From: Olavius sp. associated proteobacterium Delta 1
GTDB lineage: Bacteria > Desulfobacterota > Desulfobacteria > Desulfobacterales > JAFDCJ01
Assembly (NCBI GenBank): GCA_902749685.1
Contig: CACVKW010000605.1
Span: 142,305 to 206,304, forward strand
Direction: 5' to 3'
DNA: 64,000 nt
Position numbers and translations under genes: made by a program. Below the pieces are notes generated by a model. It did no database searches and had not been told where the DNA came from. It was given only the letters and a program-made list of their open reading frames with translations. The first letter of the stretch is position 1. Each line of letters starts with the position of its first letter. Of this stretch, positions 25,940 through 35,404 are shown one piece after another.

Positions 25940-27133
25940 TCAACTTGCCTCAATATACAGATCATCTTTGCCGTATCCGAACTCCGCTAACAGCTGGCAG
26001 GATGTTCTGACAACTTCATCGGGGTTCAATTTTGTTTCAACATATATATCTGTTCGTTTAACTTTTTCCGGAATCCGTAATTGATCCCCGTAGCGGGAGT
26101 AGCGCGCTTTTTGATCGTTGGAGATCCACAGCACCTTTTCGAAATCCTTTTTGTTCGTCGATGCAAAATAGTCAGACAGGGTCGTCAGCATTTCAACCCA
26201 GGTTTGGACTTTATAGGTGTTGCCATGAAAGCTGAATGCTTTGATGGATTTTTCCATATAGCTTTTGACAGGTTTGATGGTGTCGGTACTGGATAATGAA
26301 GTATCGGTACTGGATAACGATGTGTCGGTGCTCGATAACGATGTATCGGTGCCGGATAATGACTTTATCGGCCTTTTGGGTAGTTCGTCATGCAGATCCA
26401 GTATATCGCGTTCCATGGCGGAAGCGGGTGGTGCGGCCACAGAGCTGCCTTTATTTTTCAGTTGCCATTTGTCCTGGTGTTTTAATAAAAACTTTTCAAC
26501 GGTTTTAGCATCGAGCTTATAGCGGCAAAGTTTTTCGGTTTGTTCACTCAACAATTCGACAAATATTTTGTTGGGTTGGGTGATGATCTGATTCCAGGCT
26601 TCGGGTAGAAAATCAGCGGCTAATTTTTGCCTTTTTTTCTGAAAAAGGCCTTTCGCAGCTCTTAAAGACTGCCCTTTGGCTATTTTATCTTTGGAGAGCA
26701 AATCAATCAGGTTGGGTACAAATATCTCCGGCTTTTGTTTTAATAAATCCACTGAATGAAACCATTTTTGCTTCCAGCTGCCCGAGGCTGAAACCAGATA
26801 GAACCACCAGGTAATTCCATTGGTCAGGATCGCCAGATTGACACCATCCCGGGAAGCTATATTGACCAAATCTTTCTGGTAACTGTCTAATTTTTTATGA
26901 ACCCTTTTGACCTCGATAAAAACCTTGCTGGAATTCCTGATTCGCAGGGCATACGACACATTCGACGAATTGGTCGAAAAATCGGGATATACTTCTTCCA
27001 CATTAAATATGTCCCAGCCAAAAAATGACAATAGGCGCAACACAACGGCCTGTTTGGTGGAAGCTTCATCAAAAGTCGCTAATTTTTTGTTTGATTTTAG
27101 CTCGTCAATAAACGAGATGATCTGTTTTTTCAT
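25940..27133 (-). CDS. HsdR N-terminal-like nuclease protein with repeat linker
   Basis: A 397-residue protein beginning at 27133, chosen because GGAGGG lies 5 bases before that ATG; the frame continues 15 codons upstream without one. Residues about 20-160 resemble the type I restriction enzyme R N-terminal domain: FDEASTKQAVVLRLLSFFGW, EVYPDF and the PD-(D/E)xK core VFIEVKRV (Glu and Lys), followed by LAILTNGITWWFY. No helicase domain follows. A serine-threonine-aspartate linker made by four 21-bp repeats (about residues 252-285) joins a C-terminal module (about 300-397) with KAFSFHGNTYKVQTWVEML and YRYGDQLRIP-type text. Stand-alone HSDR_N proteins are often found near defence genes; here it is isolated beside exonuclease I. 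Confidence 0.8.
   Translation of the reverse strand: MKKQIISFIDELKSNKKLATFDEASTKQAVVLRLLSFFGWDIFNVEEVYPDFSTNSSNVSYALRIRNSSKVFIEVKRVHKKLDSYQKDLVNIASRDGVNLAILTNGITWWFYLVSASGSWKQKWFHSVDLLKQKPEIFVPNLIDLLSKDKIAKGQSLRAAKGLFQKKRQKLAADFLPEAWNQIITQPNKIFVELLSEQTEKLCRYKLDAKTVEKFLLKHQDKWQLKNKGSSVAAPPASAMERDILDLHDELPKRPIKSLSGTDTSLSSTDTSLSSTDTSLSSTDTIKPVKSYMEKSIKAFSFHGNTYKVQTWVEMLTTLSDYFASTNKKDFEKVLWISNDQKARYSRYGDQLRIPEKVKRTDIYVETKLNPDEVVRTSCQLLAEFGYGKDDLYIEAS
26283..26366. repeat. 21-bp tandem repeat, four units, inside the HsdR-N-like gene
   Basis: Units of 21 bases start at 26283, 26304, 26325 and 26346; each starts TCGGT(A/G)(C)(T/C) and carries GATAA(T/C)GA. They encode the 7-residue unit of Ser, Leu/Thr, Ser, Thr, Asp, Thr (motif SSTDTSL) in the linker. 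A whole-codon unit lets the linker change length without frameshift. Confidence 0.9.
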
Positions 27134-27264
27134 TGTCCCTCCGGAGCCCAATTTATAGCGCAAAATATCTAATTTCATATTCGTATGGCGTAAATAAAGA
27201 TTTATATAATTTTATCGGCAGGTCGCGGTAAAACTTAAGCGTTTGCTTTCCTTGGTCCTTTAGT

Positions 27265-28833
27265 TTATGCAGCACCAGGGTTTATTCGATTGAGAATGGC
27301 CTTGGCTTTTTCATGACCCAATTTTGCCGCATATTTAAAATCTTTCAGGGCAGCCTCCTTTTTATTCTGTTTGAACAAAGCCACGCCGCGATTATATAAG
27401 GCCACTTTCCGATTGCCTCCGGACTTGATTACCTGAGAAAATTGCATCACCGCCTGATCATACTGTCCAGTCCGAAAATAATTTTGCCCCTTTTTAATCA
27501 GATCCTCTGCATTTATTCGGTGAGGCTTGACTTTCGCAGTCTGCGGGACCTTCTCAATGTCGGCGGGATCAATTCCATCAGACTTTGGCGGGGTCGGATG
27601 GGCAGACGACGCCCGGTCCATATTTTCTGATACTAATCCTTTGTAATCTTTTGTCTTTTTTGATTTGACGCCTGCCGGGGATGACACGCTGGTGGATTTG
27701 CCACGTTTTGACAGTATAAAAATTAAGCCGGCTGCAATTGCTGCCAAAATTAACAGCGAAATGCCAATGACAGGTCGATACCGCAGCCAGGCTACAGCCA
27801 CGGTTAAGAAGGCAAAGGGTACGGCTATCAGAAACGACAGGATGCCGGTTCCGGCACCGACGATGCTGCCCAGAAAAGGAATGACATCAGCCAATACGGA
27901 CAGCGGTCTGAGAATCATTGCCACACCCACCAGCATGATGATGAACCCACCTATACGAAAAATCCAGGTCCACATGACATTGCTCTGGTGGGCCTGCTGG
28001 AACATATTCTCGGGCCCGACAATACCTAAGTTGAGCATGTTAATGGTCCCGCCTGCTTCGGCACGGTAGGCTTCGAAGCTTTGGCCGATCTGCTTTGACA
28101 CGATGCTGACCTCAGTTGGCGCTACAATATGGTAGGTAATGCGAAGATCGCCGATTTGCGGTGATGACGGGTTATCGCCAAAATATATACCATTGCCGTG
28201 AAAATCAGCGTCGGGAATGTCTTCAATATTCGCCAGGTCCGCCACGGGCAATATGGAAGATTTGTTAATTTTGCCAACCAGGGAGCGTGAAAGCTTAAAC
28301 CCCCCTAAGGAGACTTCCGATGCTATAAATTCTTTAGATTGATATGGCATTGAGTCGGGATTTTGATGTCCGCCCGGTTTTTTAAAATTGCTGCTATTGA
28401 TCAGGTTTGAAGACCAGCTCCTGCTGTACGAGTACGTGGTAACGGTCTTTTTGCCACCGCCAAGTTTTTTCTTTGTCTTGCGTTTTTTGTTCTCTTTCCA
28501 CTGATACATTTCAACTTTGCGTTGGAGCTTGATTGCACTGACCGCCACCTCGAATTCTGTATCAGCAACGATTTCTTCGGTGACTGCTTTGCCGGAAACG
28601 TGAACCAGTTTGCCATCGTTTTCAGGCAATACACTGGCTTCAGGTAAGGAGATTAAGATACCGGCTCCCTCATTAAGCGTTTGGTATCGTTTGACTGCGC
28701 GGCCCTCATTCCAGAATAAAACCGGAAATGCCGCAACAAAAAGAACCAGCCCAACAACGATTCCTTTGAAGGCGCCTCCAATTCTACCCAACCATGATTC
28801 GGTTGTAACTTCAGTAAAAAAATCTTCAGACAT
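27265..28833 (-). CDS. TMEM43/LUMA-family membrane protein with TPR tail
   Basis: A 522-residue protein. Residues about 20-45 form the first membrane helix (GIVVGLVLFVAAFPVLFWNE), a long ectodomain (about 50-290) follows with the family patterns WNEGRAVKRYQTLNEG and GDLRITYHIVAPTEVSIV, and three to four helices lie at about 302-385, matching the TMEM43 (LUMA) arrangement. After a 60-residue polar linker, residues about 445-515 form two tetratricopeptide repeats (GQNYFRTGQYDQAVMQFSQV, LYNRGVALFKQNKKEAALKD). GGAG precedes the ATG. Human TMEM43 sits in the inner nuclear membrane; the bacterial function is unknown. The TPR fusion indicates a cytoplasmic scaffold. It is monocistronic. Confidence 0.82.
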   Translation of the reverse strand: MSEDFFTEVTTESWLGRIGGAFKGIVVGLVLFVAAFPVLFWNEGRAVKRYQTLNEGAGILISLPEASVLPENDGKLVHVSGKAVTEEIVADTEFEVAVSAIKLQRKVEMYQWKENKKRKTKKKLGGGKKTVTTYSYSRSWSSNLINSSNFKKPGGHQNPDSMPYQSKEFIASEVSLGGFKLSRSLVGKINKSSILPVADLANIEDIPDADFHGNGIYFGDNPSSPQIGDLRITYHIVAPTEVSIVSKQIGQSFEAYRAEAGGTINMLNLGIVGPENMFQQAHQSNVMWTWIFRIGGFIIMLVGVAMILRPLSVLADVIPFLGSIVGAGTGILSFLIAVPFAFLTVAVAWLRYRPVIGISLLILAAIAAGLIFILSKRGKSTSVSSPAGVKSKKTKDYKGLVSENMDRASSAHPTPPKSDGIDPADIEKVPQTAKVKPHRINAEDLIKKGQNYFRTGQYDQAVMQFSQVIKSGGNRKVALYNRGVALFKQNKKEAALKDFKYAAKLGHEKAKAILNRINPGAA

Positions 28834-29514
28834 CCGTCACTCCTAATTAATCCGCCCTGAAAACTAGCAGCTCCAGGTTTGTGGATTGTTTTATGGAAAA
28901 AGAATTAGATAATTAGTGCCCATCCGAAAATTAGAGCCGACACGAATTCGCTTGTAATTTTGTCCTGCTGCAGAGGGACTGGATGGAAACTAATTAACAT
29001 TCGTCTATGTTACATTTTCGGAATTTTGCCGAAATACTTTACATGAAAATTATTAGAAAAAATAACAGGTAAGAAATCATGAAAAAAAGCTTTACCCCAA
29101 CTAAGGGGTTTATTGACCCATATGCCCATATTTAATTCGATTTGCTGCAGATTTTTACATCTGATCGCCCGACGCGGCTGTGCTGTGATGAGATCTGGAG
29201 GGTAACGTTGGTGAATGTGTCAATTAAAAAGATTAGCTTTTTGCCCTCAAGTCTATTCCAGAACAAAATTCTGTGTGATATCTGTAAAATTGCCAGAATG
29301 CATCTCAATAAATCACAGATTCAACGATATTTGGTTTTCTTTCAAGATACCCAAAATCGAACATGTCTTATAGGCATAAATAGGTTTGCCTCCAATTTTT
29401 TATCCTGCAATTATCCTTGACCTTCTGTGCCTCTTTGGCTATCTATAATGATTACAACATATCGTAATTGCTCTTAATTTTCGTTTTAAAACCTTAAGAA
29501 AAAGGGATTTTCGT
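28834..29514. other. intergenic region between divergent genes
   Basis: No gene is well supported. A half copy of the TCCGCCCTGAAAA element begins at 28851. A plus-strand frame of 92 codons at 29142-29420 has no ribosome site, weak coding composition and no family resemblance, so it is not called. AT-rich sequence directly before 29515 should hold the promoter of the cyclase gene. Confidence 0.45.
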
Positions 29515-31848
29515 ATGACTCAGGAAGGTTTTAAACGTAAACTCACCGCTATCCTTAGTGCAGATGCTGTTGAGTACAGTCGCCTCATGGGGGGAGATGA
29601 AGAGGCCACCGTACGCACAATCACTGCCTATCGTGGGGTACTTACCAATCTCATCCAACAACACAACGGCAAAGTATTGGATTCTCCCGGTGATAATCTG
29701 CTGGCCGAGTTTGTCAGTGTTGTCGATGCTGTGCAGTCTGCTGTAGCCGTTCAAAAAGAAATCAAAGCACGCAACGAAGAATTACCTGAAAACCGTAGAA
29801 TGCAGTTCCGTATCGGCATTAACCTCGGTGACGTCATTGAAGAAGAAGGGCGCATTTACGGGGATGGTGTCAATATCGCCGCCAGACTGGAAGGATTGGC
29901 TGATCCCGGCGGTATCTGCGTCTCCAAGACTGCCTTTGATCATATCGAAAGTAAGTTGCCCTATGGATATGAGTTTTTAGGAGATCAAACCGTAAAAAAC
30001 ATTGCCAAGCCCGTAGGTGCCTATAGGGTTCTAATGGAACCGAGGGTGACAGTTGCTGGAAAACCGGTAAATAAAAAACCGGCAACTATCAGGCGAACGC
30101 TAATTCTTGTTGGGGCGGTTGTGGTACTTGCACTTGCCGTTGCCGTGGGAATCTGGCGGTTTACCGTTCGCCACCCAAAGGAAGAGCCTGCCTCTATGCA
30201 AAAAATGACCGTCCCATTACCCGAGAGGCCCGCTATTGCCGTACTGCCTTTCGATAATATGAGTGGCGATCCCGAGCAGGAGTATTTCAGCGATGGCATA
30301 ACGGAGGAAATCATTACCAAATTATCTATGAGTCCGGGGATCGCTGTGATTGCCCGCAATTCAACATTTTTTTACAAGGGAAAGCAGATAAAAATACAGC
30401 AGATAGCCCAGGAGTTGAGGGCGAGATATGTTGTAGAGGGCAGTGTGCGCAAAGCGGGCAACAGGGTTCGAATTACCGCTCAGCTAATCGATGCCTCAAC
30501 TGAAAGACATCTCTGGGCAAAAACATATGACCATGAATTCAAAGACATTTTTAACCTTCAAGACGAGATTGCACAACAGATTGTTGCAGCGCTGAATATA
30601 AAGTCCCGTAACGCGGAACAAGCGCGAGCATGGCGAGTCCCCACTGAGAACCTGACAGCTTATGACTTCTTGCTGCGAGGATTGAGCCATTTTTCTCGAC
30701 TGACAAAAGAGGAGTATGCAAAGGCGAAAGTGATGTTTGAAAGGGCTATCGAGTTGGACTCAGAATTTGCCAGCGCTTATGTACTCCTGGGTTATGCTCA
30801 CTTGATGGATTATGCGTTTGGATCGAGCAGAGATCCTCGAACGCTTGAACAAGTTTCTGATTTGGCACGAAAGGCGATGTCTCTGGATGATTCCTCAGCT
30901 AAGGCCCATGTTTTGTTGGCTGATGTTTATAGAGCAAAAGGTCGTTTTGAGCAAGCCATCTCTCAGGCCGAGAGAGCGCTGTCCTTAAACCCCAGTGATC
31001 CCTCTGCTTATCGCAGCATGGGTAATGCTCTTAATTCTGTCGGAAGATCAGAGGAAGCTGTTAAGGCCATCAAAAAGGCCATGGACCTTGATCCTCACCA
31101 TTCTGTTTACTACAATACTGATTTAGCCAGTACTTATCGAAATTTAGGCCAGTATGAGGAAGCGATTGCATCCTTGGAGGAAGCCCTGGCCCGAAATCCA
31201 GATTGGATCCCGGCCTATTTTGAGCTTGCAATGAATTACTGTCTGTCATGGGGAGTAACACAGAAACAAGACCCTTTAATGCTGGATCGGGCTTTGGAGA
31301 TGGTGGAAAAACTCGTGGCCAATGACGATTCCTCAGGGTATGCTTATTTTGCATTGAGTATAATTAGCTTGTTTAAAAAGGAGCACGAAAAAGCCATTGC
31401 GGATGCGGAGAAACTGATCGCTCTCGCTCCTGAAAGGGCTGACAGTTATGCGCTACTGGCTACCATTTTTATTTCCGTAGGAAGAACAGGAGAAGCCATT
31501 GAAATGGTTGAGAAGGCGATGCAGCTCAGCCCTTCTATTTCAGCTCGGTATTTAAACACATTGGCCACTGCATATGCCTTGTCAGGCCGTCAGACTGAAG
31601 CGGTGGCAACCCATAAGAGAGTTTTCGACCATAATCCCTCTCACGCAGAAGCCTTCCGAGCCCACGTAAGTTTGGCACTGCTGTACGTTGGGTTAGGTCA
31701 AGAAGAGGATGCTCGGACTGAAGCGGAAGAAATCCTAAAGCTCGTACCCAATTTCACCGTAGAGGTCTGGGGGCAAAGAAATCCTAATAAAGATCAGGCA
31801 CAAATAGAACAAGATATGGCTGCCCTGCGAAAAGCGGGGCTGAAGTGA
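29515..31848 (+). CDS. class III adenylate/guanylate cyclase with TolB-like and TPR domains
   Basis: A 777-residue multi-domain signalling protein. Residues about 8-175 are a CHD cyclase domain: first metal Asp in ILSADAVEYSRLMGGDEE (Asp17), the second metal region SPGDNLLAEF (about 59-68) and the catalytic stretch GDVIEEEGRIYGDGVNIAAR. A membrane helix follows (about 196-216, ILVGAVVVLALAVAVGIWRF), then a FlgO/TolB-N-like domain (about 235-365: PAIAVLPFDNMSGDPEQEYF, GSVRKAGNRVRITAQLIDA), then at least six TPRs (about 400-770). This is the cytoplasmic-cyclase, inner-membrane-anchored layout common in proteobacteria with many cAMP enzymes. AAGGGA precedes the ATG. Whether it makes cAMP or cGMP is not resolved. 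Monocistronic. Confidence 0.9.
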   Translation: MTQEGFKRKLTAILSADAVEYSRLMGGDEEATVRTITAYRGVLTNLIQQHNGKVLDSPGDNLLAEFVSVVDAVQSAVAVQKEIKARNEELPENRRMQFRIGINLGDVIEEEGRIYGDGVNIAARLEGLADPGGICVSKTAFDHIESKLPYGYEFLGDQTVKNIAKPVGAYRVLMEPRVTVAGKPVNKKPATIRRTLILVGAVVVLALAVAVGIWRFTVRHPKEEPASMQKMTVPLPERPAIAVLPFDNMSGDPEQEYFSDGITEEIITKLSMSPGIAVIARNSTFFYKGKQIKIQQIAQELRARYVVEGSVRKAGNRVRITAQLIDASTERHLWAKTYDHEFKDIFNLQDEIAQQIVAALNIKSRNAEQARAWRVPTENLTAYDFLLRGLSHFSRLTKEEYAKAKVMFERAIELDSEFASAYVLLGYAHLMDYAFGSSRDPRTLEQVSDLARKAMSLDDSSAKAHVLLADVYRAKGRFEQAISQAERALSLNPSDPSAYRSMGNALNSVGRSEEAVKAIKKAMDLDPHHSVYYNTDLASTYRNLGQYEEAIASLEEALARNPDWIPAYFELAMNYCLSWGVTQKQDPLMLDRALEMVEKLVANDDSSGYAYFALSIISLFKKEHEKAIADAEKLIALAPERADSYALLATIFISVGRTGEAIEMVEKAMQLSPSISARYLNTLATAYALSGRQTEAVATHKRVFDHNPSHAEAFRAHVSLALLYVGLGQEEDARTEAEEILKLVPNFTVEVWGQRNPNKDQAQIEQDMAALRKAGLK

Positions 31849-32237
31849 TGTTATGAAGGCAAATATTCAATCCTTCACCGAAAAATATTTTGTTTATTAC
31901 GGTTTTTAATGATCAAACTCATAGGTGGGGATATCTTCTGTTAACACAAGCCTCATTGCGTTACCAAGACCTTTGATTTCTCCAACTTATCACTACGCCT
32001 GTCAGCATTTGAAAAGCTGTGATAGCATAATGTCAAGTTGGGTTCTTATTATCACCACGCACAGTGCAGACCACAATATATAGGCGTCCTTACTATCAAG
32101 AGAAATTGAAGATTACTGGCATTAGTATTCAGCTCTGGACAAAATATAAAATTCCACCATACGGCTATAAATCCCTAATTCATATTTATTATATATTTCA
32201 TCCACCATTCTCAAATCACATTTGCTTCCTCCCATTT
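31849..32237. other. gap between convergent genes, nothing identifiable
   Basis: The 389-base gap separates the cyclase (plus) from the MATE gene (minus). I find no gene, no repeat of the families seen elsewhere, and no clear terminator hairpin. The short frame at 32064-32282 lacks a ribosome site. Confidence 0.4.
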
Positions 32238-33623
32238 TCACATAACTGCCTTTTCTACTGTCACATGCAGCCAGCGCTTTGACATAAACCCCCCGAATAA
32301 CAGGATCGAATAACACACCATGTATAATCCGAGTGATAACCAGGCGGCATAGATGCCCATGTTAAAATATCGGGTCAACAGCAGGGTAAGTCCCAGGGCG
32401 AATGTGACGATTGAAATCAATTCCGTAACCAGGGGGAATTTGCCCCAGCCGTTGTGGGTGAATATGATTTCGAAGGGAAACGCGATGATGTTGATGAAAA
32501 CGAACACCATAAAATACCTCAAGCCTTCGGCTCCCAGGGCAACTGTTTCGGGTTCCTGATTAAATATTTTTACAATGCTTGCGGGAAACACCCAAAGTAC
32601 GATCATCAGCAACACACCGAAAAAGAAAGCAATATAGAGTGTGGCGTAGGCATACTGGATGGCCTCTTTGTGTTCTCCGCGACCCAGATGGTTTCCAATG
32701 AGAATGGATCCACCTTCGGCGAAACCTCCCACGAGGGTTCGATTGAGAACAAAAATGGTAAAAATTATATGGGTCACCGCCAGGTAGATCGTGCCGATGC
32801 CGGCGATGATGGTCTCATAGTAAAAAATGATTGAAAGCACCAGGCCCAGCTGGACAATCATCGGACACGAGGCAGTGAATATATCTTTTATCAGATTCCA
32901 TTGGAGGCCTTGAAACCTGCAGCACCGGTAGACTCTGGTACGCTTGGAAATAAAGACATATCCGATAATATAGGCCGTCCCTAATGCCTGGGACAGAACG
33001 GTTCCAATGGCCGCGCCTTCAATCCCCATGGCTGGAAAGCCGAACTTTCCGAAGATCAATACGTAGTTAAACAGGATATTCAGAATGTTTAATCCAACGG
33101 TGGCGACCATAATCGCGCGGGTCATGTTGACCGCCGCCAGAAAGCCGTAGAATGAGTAAAAAACACCGGCCAGCGGCATGGCATATTTAATGATCCTGAT
33201 ATAAGATTCAGCCAGGGGAATCAGCTGTTGATCATCGAGCAGCAGTTTAAGAACCTGCTCCGAGAAAACCGCCATGAGCATTGCCGCAATGCCAACTGAA
33301 AATGAAGCCACCAGGGAATTGTCAAGAATTTTACCGGTCTTGCGATAGAGGATAATTTTAGTGGATTCATCAGCGCCCTTTGCAGCCTGCAGCTGGCCAT
33401 AACGGCGAGCTGCAAGGGCCTGGGTCCCCGGCGCAAACGGCCAGACCGTAACCCACATAATCTCGCCGTACAGGGTGGCAATCGCGATGGCCGCCAGGTG
33501 GTTGGTACCCAAACGTCCCACCATGGCGGAGTCTGCAATATACATAAAAAATTCGGACACCATTCCGGCTAAAAGGGGCGCGCCCAATCTGATGACGGAT
33601 AGAAAATGTTTGCGGGTCAGCAT
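32238..33623 (-). CDS. MATE-family efflux transporter
   Basis: A 461-residue membrane protein with 12 predicted helices in two homologous halves. The MatE pattern is seen in helix 1 (RLGAPLLAGMVSEFFMYIADSAMVGRLG region, short motifs APLLAG, MYIADSAMVGR) and in WPFAPGTQALAARRYG, then in the second half MIVQLGLVLSIIFYYETIIAG and GSILIGNHLGRGEHKEA. These carriers exchange Na+ or H+ for cationic drugs or metabolites across the inner membrane. No strong ribosome site is visible before the ATG. It lies 118 bases downstream of the FAD oxidoreductase gene, on the same strand, at the end of the catabolic block, so export of an amine by-product is possible. Confidence 0.9.
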   Translation of the reverse strand: MLTRKHFLSVIRLGAPLLAGMVSEFFMYIADSAMVGRLGTNHLAAIAIATLYGEIMWVTVWPFAPGTQALAARRYGQLQAAKGADESTKIILYRKTGKILDNSLVASFSVGIAAMLMAVFSEQVLKLLLDDQQLIPLAESYIRIIKYAMPLAGVFYSFYGFLAAVNMTRAIMVATVGLNILNILFNYVLIFGKFGFPAMGIEGAAIGTVLSQALGTAYIIGYVFISKRTRVYRCCRFQGLQWNLIKDIFTASCPMIVQLGLVLSIIFYYETIIAGIGTIYLAVTHIIFTIFVLNRTLVGGFAEGGSILIGNHLGRGEHKEAIQYAYATLYIAFFFGVLLMIVLWVFPASIVKIFNQEPETVALGAEGLRYFMVFVFINIIAFPFEIIFTHNGWGKFPLVTELISIVTFALGLTLLLTRYFNMGIYAAWLSLGLYMVCYSILLFGGFMSKRWLHVTVEKAVM

Positions 33624-33741
33624 ATAGTTTAGTTAATTGTTATTGGTTATTTGTTGATAGTGATTTGCTGATTGGGGATATTTCAACCCGGAACGTTCAA
33701 TCTTTGCCTTGCTACCGCAAGGTTGAGCCTCACATATTGTT

Positions 33742-35037
33742 TTAGGCCAATCGATCCATCGTGCTGAAGTAAGCGTAAACGAATGGCCTGAACCACGGGT
33801 TTCCCCGGTAAAAAGGAATGGCCTTGAATGGTAAATCGACAAATGCGGTGGCGGGATTTTTTCGCTGAACCATTTCGGCCAGTTTTTCACCCAGGTAGGT
33901 TGCCAGAGCTACACCGTGGCCGCAATATCCCAGGGAGTAATAGAGACCGTTGTGTTTTCCGATATGCGGCGACCGGTCCATGGTAAAACCGAGTTTGCCC
34001 GACCAGGCGTACTCAATTCCTACATCATGAAGCCGGGGGTAAACCGAAAGCATGTCACGAAACATATACTCCGCATTTTGCTGCGGTGTTTTGCGCGGTG
34101 ATTTAAGACGTCCGCCGAATAGAAGCCGTTTGCCGTCCGGGGAAAGCCTGAAATAAAAAAGAAATCTCTTGGTGTCATAGATCATCCGCCCCCTGGGAAT
34201 CAGTGGTTGGGCAACCTCCGCTGGAAGTTCTTCGGTCGCAATCATCAGGCTTTCCGTGGATACCAGTCGTTTTCGGAGCCACGGCGTCAGGGGGCCGGTG
34301 TATCCATTGGTGGCGACGATGATTTCATCGGCTGACATGGTACCCCGGTTCGTGCGAACCGAAAATCCTGTCGTACGGTGTTCGATGTCCTCTGCGGTCA
34401 CCTCTTCGCACAGTTTCACCCCGAGATCGTCAGCCATGGAGACCAAACCTGCTATGTATTTGGCCGGATGGACTCCGGCGCTGATGGGATCAAGTAACGC
34501 ACCGTGGTAGAGGGAAGAGTCTATTTCAGTCTTTAATTCACTGGCGGGAATGATATGGGTCTCATGGTTAAATTGATTGTGAAGGCGCTCCTGATCGCGT
34601 TTCAGGTCCTCGAAATGGGCCGGCTTAAAGGCAGTTTCGAGGTGACCGTAGCGCTGAAAATCGCAATCGATACTCCCCTCGGCCACCAGGCGTTCAACCG
34701 TATTGACGGATTCAAGGGATTCCGCGAATAACTGCTTAACTTTCTCTTTTCCCAGTTTATTTTCGATCTTTGTCAGCCCTTCGCTCAAACCGGTTAACGT
34801 CATGCCGCCGTTTCGGGCGCTGGCCGCCGTTCCCAGCTTTGCCATATCAATCAGGGTAACATCGACACCGGCCTGTTTTAACCGAATTGCGGCTGCAGTT
34901 CCGGTATACCCGCTGCCGATTACCAGGACATCCGTTCGGGCAGGTAATGAATTGGTGGAAAAAGATTTTGTCAGCGGCGGCGGATCGAGCCAGTACGGAA
35001 TTTCTTTAAAATTTTTGCTTCGTAACATAGGAGCCAT
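33742..35037 (-). CDS. FAD-dependent oxidoreductase, amino acid/amine oxidase (DAO) family
   Basis: A 431-residue DAO-superfamily flavoenzyme. A dinucleotide-binding motif GSGYTGTAAAIRL lies at about residues 42-54, followed by the ARNGGMTLTGL loop (about 74-84), and a C-terminal domain SPHIGKHNGLYYSLGYCGHG (about 363-382) that contacts FAD. The closest characterised group is gamma-glutamylputrescine oxidase/PuuB-type and related amine oxidases, which oxidise N-substituted amines to aldehydes. The N-terminal segment 'SKNFKEIPYWLDPPPL' is typical of that group. Two start codons are possible, at 35037 and 35028. It lies at the downstream end of the peptide importer block, all on the minus strand. 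Substrate unknown. Confidence 0.85.
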   Translation of the reverse strand: MAPMLRSKNFKEIPYWLDPPPLTKSFSTNSLPARTDVLVIGSGYTGTAAAIRLKQAGVDVTLIDMAKLGTAASARNGGMTLTGLSEGLTKIENKLGKEKVKQLFAESLESVNTVERLVAEGSIDCDFQRYGHLETAFKPAHFEDLKRDQERLHNQFNHETHIIPASELKTEIDSSLYHGALLDPISAGVHPAKYIAGLVSMADDLGVKLCEEVTAEDIEHRTTGFSVRTNRGTMSADEIIVATNGYTGPLTPWLRKRLVSTESLMIATEELPAEVAQPLIPRGRMIYDTKRFLFYFRLSPDGKRLLFGGRLKSPRKTPQQNAEYMFRDMLSVYPRLHDVGIEYAWSGKLGFTMDRSPHIGKHNGLYYSLGYCGHGVALATYLGEKLAEMVQRKNPATAFVDLPFKAIPFYRGNPWFRPFVYAYFSTMDRLA

Positions 35038-35404
35038 TATATATTCTTTAATGTTAAAAAGATAAAAATGAATGGATTCTTGTATAATTTTTTAATTTAG
35101 ACAGGATTTACAGGATGAACAGGATTTTTCACGGTTTCCGGATGAAACCGTGAAATCAACATCCGCCTTTCGGCGGATCCTAGAAGCAACAAAGCCGAAA
35201 TCAAATACGCCTTGGATTTAGGCTTATGTTAATGATAAGTGCCTTAATTTTAGCGATTTATAATTCTGCGAAGCAGATTGCGTATACCCGGTTTCATCCG
35301 GAAACCGGGTATTTAAAATATCCAGTTAATCCTGTAAATCCTGTCAAAAAAAATATCTATATTGAATCCATTCCCTTATAAAAAAACAATAAATTAAAAT
35401 TCCA
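35038..35404. other. intergenic structured element between importer and oxidase genes
   Basis: No gene. The stretch carries a 246-base element (35100-35345) bounded by near-perfect 17-base inverted repeats and containing four hairpins (separate entry). It follows the end of the dpp-type ATPase gene and could terminate or process that transcript. Confidence 0.5.
35100..35345. repeat. 246-bp structured inverted-repeat element
   Basis: Outer arms GACAGGATTTACAGGAT (35100-35116) and its complement at 35329-35345. Inside are hairpins CACGGTTTC/GAAACCGTG (35130-35152, loop CGGAT), ATCCGCC/GGCGGAT (35161-35178), TCTGC/GCAGA (35265-35277) and TACCCGGTTTC/GAAACCGGGTA (35285-35311, loop ATCCG). The loops of the first and last hairpins are complementary. 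No coding content. Confidence 0.75.

Noticed and set aside
29142..29420. 92-codon open frame in the gap before the cyclase gene
   Set aside because: No ribosome site, no recognisable family and composition like the non-coding flanks.
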